Assembly: GCA_034509755.1 (NCBI GenBank)
Contig: CM067555.1
Location: 1,558,142-1,622,141, forward strand
Direction of reading: 5' to 3'
Length of the DNA: 64,000 nucleotides
From: Anisodus tanguticus
Taxonomy: Eukaryota > Streptophyta > Magnoliopsida > Solanales > Solanaceae
Part shown: piece by piece, positions 58,039 to 64,000 of the stretch
How positions within the stretch are numbered: position 1 is the stretch's first letter
Layout of the letters: every line of letters begins with the position of its first letter
The notes under the pieces: model-generated
What the model was told of the DNA's origin: nothing
The model's database searches: none
What the model saw: only the letters and a program-made list of their open reading frames with translations
Made by a program: the position numbers and the translations under genes

Positions 58039-58113
58039 ATTAAGCTTTTTTTACTTCCTTCTCCTCTGAAACTGAACCTTCCTCTTTTTCCCATGCTAGT
58101 GATGACAGGAAAT

Positions 58114-58342
58114 GCGTTCAAGTACCCGCAAGGGTAGCCAAGCCGCAAGGTCACGAGTTCGATCCCCTGCATAAACCTTCTTGGTTGAGCCTGTCACACA
58201 TGGCTTGCCAAGTGTGGTTAATCGGCTGACGTGGTTTGCAGGCTATTGCGTCAGTCCGGGGTTTACCCTGTGCGCACTCGAGAGAGTAGCGGCTGCGGGT
58301 TCCTTCATCAACAAAAAAAAAAAAAAAAAAAAAGGGTTCAAG
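58114..58342 (+). mobile_element. tRNA-derived SINE inserted in copia RT, with TSD
   Basis: The insert 58123-58333 starts TACCCGCAAGGGTAGCCAAG, has box-B-like GGTCACGAGTTCGATCCC, and ends in a poly(A) run (about 58314-58333). GCGTTCAAG (58114-58122) and GGGTTCAAG (58334-58342) are the target duplication. The copia frame (VQAMQLxIDALEHNHTWELV) resumes directly after it. The SINE belongs to a family different from the other copies in this window. Confidence 0.85.
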
Positions 58343-59262
58343 CTATGCAACTTTAGATAGATGCTTTAGAACACAATCATACTTGGGAATTAGTAGATTT
58401 ATCACTCGGGTAAGACCCCTATAGGCTGTAAATGAGTGTATAAAATCAATTATAATTCAGATGGTTCTATGGAGAGGTACAAGGCTAGATTAGTTGTCAA
58501 GGATTACACACAATAAGAAGATTTAGATTTTCATGACACTTTCTCACCAATGACAAAATTAACCACTGTTAGATCTGTAATTGTTATCGATGCCCTTAAA
58601 AATTGGCCTATTTACCAGTTAGATGTCCATAATGCATTCTTAAATGGTGATTTAGTTGAGGAGGTATACATGACCCTACTTCAGGGTTTTAGCAGTCAGG
58701 GGAGTCCAAAGTCTGTAGAATGCTCAAATCCCTGTATGGACTAAAACATGCTTCTAGACAATGGAACCTCAAGTTATCACAAGCCCTCAACAATTCTGGT
58801 TTCATTCAAAACAAGTATGATTACTCGTTGTTCACTAAACTTACTAATGGAGAGTTTATGTTGATACTTGTATATGTAGATGATTTGATAGTTATAGGTA
58901 ATGACCAAGAGGCAATTAAGGATGCAAAGATAGTGTTGCGCAAAAACTTCAAAATGAAGGAACTAGGTGAACTTAGATATTTTTTAGAGATTGAGGTTGC
59001 TAGATCAAATGAAGGGATATTGATGGCACAAAGAAAATATGTCCTTGAAATGATTTCAGAATCAGGACTCGCAGGATCAAAGACCAAAGAAACTCCCATG
59101 AAGCAGAATATTAAACTTACAAGCTTTGATTTTGACAAGAGTCTTAAAGAAGCAAAACTCTTAAGTGGTGAATCAGACAAGGATACAGTCAATGATAAAT
59201 TGATGGAAGACGGGGAGGTATCAAAGGTTGATAGGCAAGTTTTTGTACTTGACCATTACTAG
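58343..59262 (+). pseudogene. copia reverse transcriptase
   Basis: Segments: IDALEHNHTWELVDL, then degraded sequence, YQLDVHNAFLNGDLVEEVYM (first catalytic Asp, about 58615), SLYGLKHASRQWNLKLSQAL, and LILVYVDDLIVIGNDQEAIK with the YVDD box at about 58870-58890. FKMKELGELRYFLEIEVARS follows. A one-base shift near 58720 and stops in the first part inactivate it. Confidence 0.9.
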
Positions 59263-59905
59263 ACCTGACATAGCTTATGTAATGCAAAGCTTAAGTCAGT
59301 TTATGCAATCTCCAAAGAAGTCCCATTATGAAGCAGCACTAAATATGGCGAGGTACATAAAGAAGCAGCCTGGACTTGGCTTGCTAATGTCAAGCACAAG
59401 AGCAAAGCAAGTCATAGCTTACTGTGACTCAGACTGGGCATCTTGCCCTATGTCTAGAAAATCAGTCACTGGATACCGCATCAAGTTGGGATATTCTCTT
59501 ATTTGTTGGAAGGCAAAGAAGCAGAACACCATATTCATAAGCTATGTAGAGGCAGAGTATAGGAGCATGGCTCATACAACTGAAGAATTAGTTTGGATGA
59601 GTGGATTATTGAAAGAATTGACACTGGAAGTATAGTTGCCAATGGTATTATGTTGTGACAACAAGGCATCCTTACCAATTGCTGCTAATCCCATATACCA
59701 TGAAAGAACCAAGCACATAGAAATATATTGTCATTTTGTAAGAGAAAAGGTTCAAGAAGGAATGATCAAAACTCAACATGTGGCAAGTCAAGAACAATCA
59801 GCAAATGTGTTAACCAAGGCACTGGGTTATCAGCAACACAATTATTTGGTTGGAAAGTTGGGAATGAAGGACATTTTACATTCACAACTTGAAGGGGAGT
59901 GTTGA
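59228..59905 (+). pseudogene. copia RNase H
   Basis: The frame runs from FLYLTITRPDIAYVMQSLSQ to AYCDSDWASCPMSRKSVTGY (catalytic Asp) and SYVEAEYRSMAHTTEELVW. After a stop at 59633-59635 it runs to LCCDNKASLPIAANPIYHER, TKHIEIYCHFVREKV and ANVLTKALG. This is a copia RNase H with a single internal stop, and it ends at the LTR edge. Confidence 0.9.
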
Positions 59906-60231
59906 GATAAGTGATATATGTATATACCAGTGAATAAGACAGTTGTACACACATGTATTTATTAGTTGTACCAGGTAGTTAGTTAGTTAGTTAGACTATT
60001 AGTGAACTGTTAGTGAGCTGTCAGTTAGCTTAAGTAGTTAATTATACGAAGTGACAGATTAATATAAATGATTGTACCGTGCTTTGGTAATTCATTCATT
60101 CAGTTCTTAATAAATCATATATTTTCTCAGCTCAGTCCAATAATTCTCTCTCTAACTCTCTAATCTCTGCTCGCCGTTAACCGCCATTGTTGGTGGTTGA
60201 TATTTTCTTATCTTTTAGCTTCATTTTAACA
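59890..60231 (+). repeat. polypurine tract and 3' LTR (332 bp) of the copia element
   Basis: GAAGGGGAG (59891-59899) is the polypurine tract. The LTR begins TGTTGAGATAAG at 59900 and ends TTTTAACA at 60231. It contains a (TTAG)n stretch and CAATAATTCTCTCTCTAACT near its end. No 5' partner is in the window. Confidence 0.82.
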
Positions 60232-60439
60232 ATTACCCTTTAAATAGGCCTTACGCAACGCGAATCCGAATTATTTGAGGCCCTAAAGTTGTCCCTTCTT
60301 ACTTCTCAACAATGGGACATATCATTACTGCAGTTCTCCAACTCAAATATTCATTTTAGTCTTCTATTTAATTTGCCATTCAATTTTTCTGGTCTTTAAT
60401 TATTTAAGGAAAAAATAAAAACAAACAACTATATCGATT

Positions 60440-60690
60440 ATATAAAGAATAGATCTTGAGTCTAATTCAACCTCAAAAGCTAGCTTGTAGGGTGAGGATT
60501 GTCCAAGTCCATATAAGGAGTCCATGTTCCCATTCTATTTCCGATGTGGGACTCTTAACACTCCCCGCACGCCCAGACCTCGTTAACTGGAGCGTGGACA
60601 ATATAATTTGGGGGCCCAACATTGACGAACAAAGAGTTGGACTAGTCTCAAACCAGCTTGACCAACATCGTTCCTGAAACCAAGTTTAGG
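60440..60690 (+). repeat. dispersed repeat-like block
   Basis: Contains CTTGAGTCTAATTCAACCTC, AAAAGCTAGCTTGTAGGGTG, ATATAAGGAGTCCATG, CGATGTGGGACTCTTAACAC and TGGAGCGTGGACAATATAAT. I recognise this phrase series as a widely dispersed plant repeat, but its class (LTR or DNA element) is not clear here. Confidence 0.45.
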
Positions 60691-60842
60691 ACATGTATCA
60701 CCTCCTTTTAGAGTGATCCCATTCCCTAAAGTCCTTTTTAAGGACAACCTCTCCAACCCCTTCTACTTTAGAGGTGGCGTTGCTTCACATGAACAACCTC
60801 TTGCCCATGGTTAGGGCGTAACCGGATCATATGTGATATGGA

Positions 60843-61537
60843 TATTCTGGCTCACTCCAGTTGTTTTGGCAGACTAAGTGTCCAATTTCTTTTTCTGCCT
60901 TTCTTTTGGCCTTCAGATCATTTAAGACCTGGAAACTCTGGCCCACCTCACTAGGTGTCCATTACTTTTCTGCCTTTCTTCTGGCCTTCAGATCATTTAA
61001 GAATCTGGAAATTCTGGCCCACTCCAGTCGCCCGTAGTCTTTGTACGACTGAGTGTCCAATATCATCCTATCAAATGAAGGATCTTCTGTCAAATAGTGT
61101 GACAGGTTCAACGTCTTAAGATAAACCATTATCTTTTAGTCTTCTTCCCTTGAGATTGGTGCCCAGACAATTCTTGGCGTTGTTTAAGAGTGGTAACAAT
61201 TTTCGCACAGTCAGTGGATCTCTCTCCTTCGTATATGCGAACATACTTTACACACTTTTAATTATTACACCCAAAAGAAGGGATTTTTTAAGTCGTTGTT
61301 TACAATAGCCCAATCTTTAAACGTGAAGGAATGTGAGATTAAACTTTTGATTTTAAAGCGTAAGGAATATAATTTATTTCGAGAAAACATTTTCATATTC
61401 CTCCTTACTTTAAGTCCTTTTTAATTAGACATCATTTAATCTTATTTTTGACAAGAAAGAAAAATTACTTATCCCAATTTCGGATTCTGGCCCACTTCAG
61501 TCACTTCGTCGGACTGAGTGTCCGTTTCCTCCTTACC
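60843..61537 (-). repeat. imperfect repeats in the interior of LTR element copy 2
   Basis: Blocks containing TCTGGCYCACYYCAG and GTGTCC plus GGCCTTCAGATCATTTAAGA occur at 60843-60934, 60935-61010, 61011-61064 and 61485-61537. They lie on the inner side of the leader ORF of copy 2. Copy 1 ends before this part. Confidence 0.7.
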
Positions 61538-61582
61538 ATAATTCGGATCCTTTGTCTGGGACAGATATAGACCCTCTGCTAC

Positions 61583-62859
61583 ATGATAGAACAACATCTT
61601 CAGCCTTCTCCTCTTGTCCTAGTTGACATCCTCAGCCTCTCGTGGGCACTTGTTCCCACAGCTCTCGGGAGCGGTGACACCATGAACACCTTGACCTTCA
61701 ACAGCATAATCAGAACTATCTTCTATCAGAAAACCACAGCCATATCCAGATTTGGTCACACAACTGTTGACCGACATCTTTCGAACACTAATACAATCTT
61801 GTCTTAAAATTGTCGGATATAATTGTTGGAATCAAACCTGTACAAGAAGTAAATAAATATTACAAGTGTTCGATAGGATAAAGAAACATCCAAGATTATA
61901 ATCGCTGCAAGCTTGTTGAGTCTTGAATCTTGATAACATGAAATCATAAAATACTAAATCTGAATTGTTACAACTGTGACTGAGTCGAGAGATGACTCTC
62001 TGTCTTTAAGACAAGATTGCCACGTATATATGATTTTACGTTAGCGGGCAATTGTCTCCCAAGATAAAATAGCAACTAATCAACACTACAAAGCAAATAG
62101 GTTGATTCTGACGAAGAAAACAAACACGAAACGACTTCCTGAAGAATAGAAAATTTAGAGGAAAAGGAAGGAAGAGTTTATGTTCTCTGCTTTTTACAGT
62201 TTTTCGCACACTGTTTCTGCTCTCTTTTTACCTCAAATCTGTTTCAGGCAATATATAGTGTTTAGGAGGAGGAGAGGTGATTAAGAGGTCCTTTAAGAGG
62301 TGTATTCATGGCCAGAAACGTTTTGTATTTCAGAAGTTTAATGCCATAAACTGTTGGCTTTTTGGCTGCTGACCACCATTCTTGAAACTCCATGGACCAA
62401 ACTGTAAATACTAAGCAGTTTGGGGTCCAAAAGATAATATCAGAAGTAGCCCAGTAGCCTGCGACCCGAGCCCGGACGGGCGGCGGCGGCGCGCGTGTAG
62501 GGCTAGCCTCGAACCCAAGCACACCTAGGTCCTCCCTCCTTCAAACACATGGGTTACCCCTTGGGGTCCCAAACCCTTATCCATTTTTTAGGCTTATAAA
62601 GAGAACAATTCTTCCTTTTTCCACCGATGTGTTAGATTTTTCCCACATCATATTTTCATGCCTCAAACACCTTACTTCGTGGACCAATATCTCTTTCATT
62701 TCTTAACGAAATTTGACGATCCTTGGCCCTACGGTCATCTACTCACTTAGTAGATTATGCATGTGTGAAGAGACAAAGCCTCCAACATGCAGAACCCTAG
62801 TGTTTAAGACATTAAATATTGGTGGACGCAACCTCCCCACCAAAGACAAATTTCCAACA
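61583..62859 (-). mobile_element. uncharacterised LTR element, copy 2 (LTR plus leader)
   Basis: LTR 61811-62859 (1049 bp; minus strand TGTTGGAAATTTG...TCCGACA) followed on the minus strand by the same leader and ORF start as copy 1. Between LTR edge and leader it has a 13-bp segment (61811-61823) missing from copy 1. The ORF from ATG 61777 runs 52 codons to a stop. It belongs with the interior repeats to its left, to at least 60843. No RT or integrase is seen. Confidence 0.72.
61794..61808 (-). other. putative self-priming PBS, copy 2
   Basis: Same 15-nt sequence as copy 1, 2 nt from the LTR edge at 61811, exactly complementary to LTR positions 62005-62019. The spacing to its complement is about 100 nt shorter than in copy 1, yet both partners are conserved. 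Confidence 0.55.
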
Positions 62860-63221
62860 GTAACCGGTTAAGGTTTCTGTTAAACTACCTGTCTTTTTAA
62901 AATTTTAATTTTTTTATAAGTTGACATTAGCTTGTAAATGAAATACTAAGTCTAGATCACAGAAAAGGACAAATTAAGCACAATAATAGTACCAATAAAA
63001 AAAACAAAATACACACCTAGCATTTCTTCTTTACTTCTGTAGAATCAGATCAAGTCAACTCATAAAACAACAAATTTATTTAGACTAAACAGATGAACTG
63101 TCACTGAAATTTGTAGTAGAGTACTCCATTAAAGAACCCTTTATGAAATTAATAAGGCCCTTCTATTCTTCTGACTTTTAACATAAATAGAAATTTAAGT
63201 TATGTGTACGGACATAAACAA
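62860..63221. other. AT-rich sequence without a gene
   Basis: Nothing recognised. Confidence 0.5.
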
Positions 63222-63496
63222 TACTCTATCCGTCCCTTAATAAGTGGTTTTTTTAGGCTCATGCACTCCCCTTAAGAAATTGTTAACTCCTAAAAAATTA
63301 TAGGTGTTTTTACTAATCTATCTCTAATCAAGTATTACTACTTTCTAGAAAAAGAAAAGGTAGTTAATGAATTTTGACTATTTAAATAAGGATAATCTTG
63401 AAAGAATCTGCTCAAAGTCTTCTTAAAATCCTAAAACATCACTTATTTATAAATTGAAAAGCCTAAAAAATAACTTATTATGAAACGTAGGGAGTA
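63222..63496. mobile_element. Stowaway-like MITE
   Basis: The left end CTCTATCCGTCCCTTAATAA with GTG is mirrored by the right end ATAACTTATTATGAAACGTA with GGGAG. TA flanks each side (63222-63223, 63495-63496). Termini resemble the Stowaway consensus CTCCNTCCGTCCC. The arms match for about 25 bp with mismatches. Confidence 0.75.
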
Positions 63497-64000
63497 TTAC
63501 ACAATCAAATCATTTTAAAGATAATTACAATAACTTTATTTAATAGTATGAATTAATAATATTTAGAGTTTAAGTTATATACACGGTTAATATTATGAAT
63601 ATTTTACATTGTTGGGTCATCTGAAGAAATCAATAGGTAAAACACCTCAAAATATGAGATTTCTAGTTTTAAAAGTAATGTACAACCTATCTCTTACAAC
63701 AAATAGAAGTAACCTGATGGTATAAAAAATATTTACTCGACAGTATAAAACTTTAATTTCTTAAAATGATAAGTAACATGTTAAATTACACTAAGTGTAA
63801 AAAGATGTAAAAAGATCGTTACACTGTTAATATAAACTCCGTATTTGTCTTAAGAAATCCATTTAATATATACAAATTATTAATTTAAAACCCAATAATT
63901 TAAAAAGAGCTAGAATCCTGAACTCATAAACTTCAAATCCTAGCTCCGCCTCTAGACTTGTGGTGGAGTTGCAAGTACTCTTTCATTCTTAATTATACTT
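63497..64000. other. AT-rich sequence without a gene
   Basis: No gene. A phrase near 63910 (CTTCAAATCCTAGCTCCGCC) echoes one near 6178 (CTTTAAATTTTGAATCCGCC), suggesting remnants of the same old repeat at both ends of the window. Confidence 0.4.

Larger units (their letters stand above)
56070..60231 (+). mobile_element. Ty1/copia retrotransposon, 5'-truncated, with 3' LTR
   Basis: In order on the plus strand: end of gag, protease, GAG-pre-integrase, integrase, RT, RNase H, polypurine tract, 3' LTR. The 5' LTR and most of gag are missing because the element abuts the hAT remnant at about 56070. Numerous stops and frameshifts interrupt the polyprotein and a SINE splits it at 58123-58333. Confidence 0.9.

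Noticed and set aside
62262..62522. 86-aa minus-strand frame
   Set aside because: It lies inside the LTR of the uncharacterised element (copy 2) and is not maintained in copy 1.
1..64000. tRNA or rRNA genes
   Set aside because: Only tRNA-derived SINE promoters (box A/B-like) were seen. None folds into a complete tRNA by eye, and no rRNA sequence is evident.

Overview
This is nuclear DNA from a flowering plant. The evidence is AT-rich intergenic sequence, multi-exon genes with GT-AG introns, plant-type AGC VIII kinase, MRE11 and BUD31 coding sequences, and dense nested transposons. The SINE, RTE-LINE and MITE types look like those I know from Solanaceae (nightshades). That family assignment is pattern memory, not a search.

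Layout. 1-4153: half of a decayed minus-strand Ty1/copia element with one LTR. 4154-8600: AT-rich intergenic DNA with MITE, LINE and SINE debris. 8600-20041: a two-coding-exon KIPK-like AGC VIII protein kinase gene (+). It has a leader intron carrying a 127-bp tandem array, two leader uORFs, and a 6.2-kb coding intron holding an almost complete RTE-type LINE plus a MITE with nested SINEs. 21752-29386: the 3' end of a VPS13 gene (-), broken by a nonsense codon and frameshifts. Its introns hold a 2.5-kb solo LTR with TSD, an intact-looking 280-bp TRIM, SINE/LINE fragments and a segmental duplication. 29590-31209: LTR plus leader of an unfamiliar retroelement, of which a second copy lies at about 60.8-62.9 kb.

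32475-45159: a complete MRE11 gene (+), 22 coding exons, 730 aa, with one GC-AG intron, a roughly 235-bp tandem array split by a Stowaway MITE in intron 1, and SINE/RTE insertions in other introns. 45592-46600: a MULE-like fold-back element. 47870-52463: BUD31/G10 gene (+), 145 aa in three coding exons with a long leader intron. 52878-56070: a degenerate hAT transposon (-). 56070-60231: a degenerate 5'-truncated copia element (+) with a SINE inside it and a 3' LTR. 60232-64000: repeats, the second copy of the unfamiliar LTR element, and a Stowaway-like MITE.

The three apparently functional genes are unrelated in role: polar growth/auxin-type kinase signalling, DNA double-strand-break repair, and pre-mRNA splicing. 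Nothing suggests a gene cluster. The most unusual signal is in the two copies of the unfamiliar LTR element. Directly after the LTR, where a tRNA primer-binding site should lie, there is instead a 15-nt sequence complementary to a strongly conserved LTR segment. This suggests a self-priming LTR retrotransposon.
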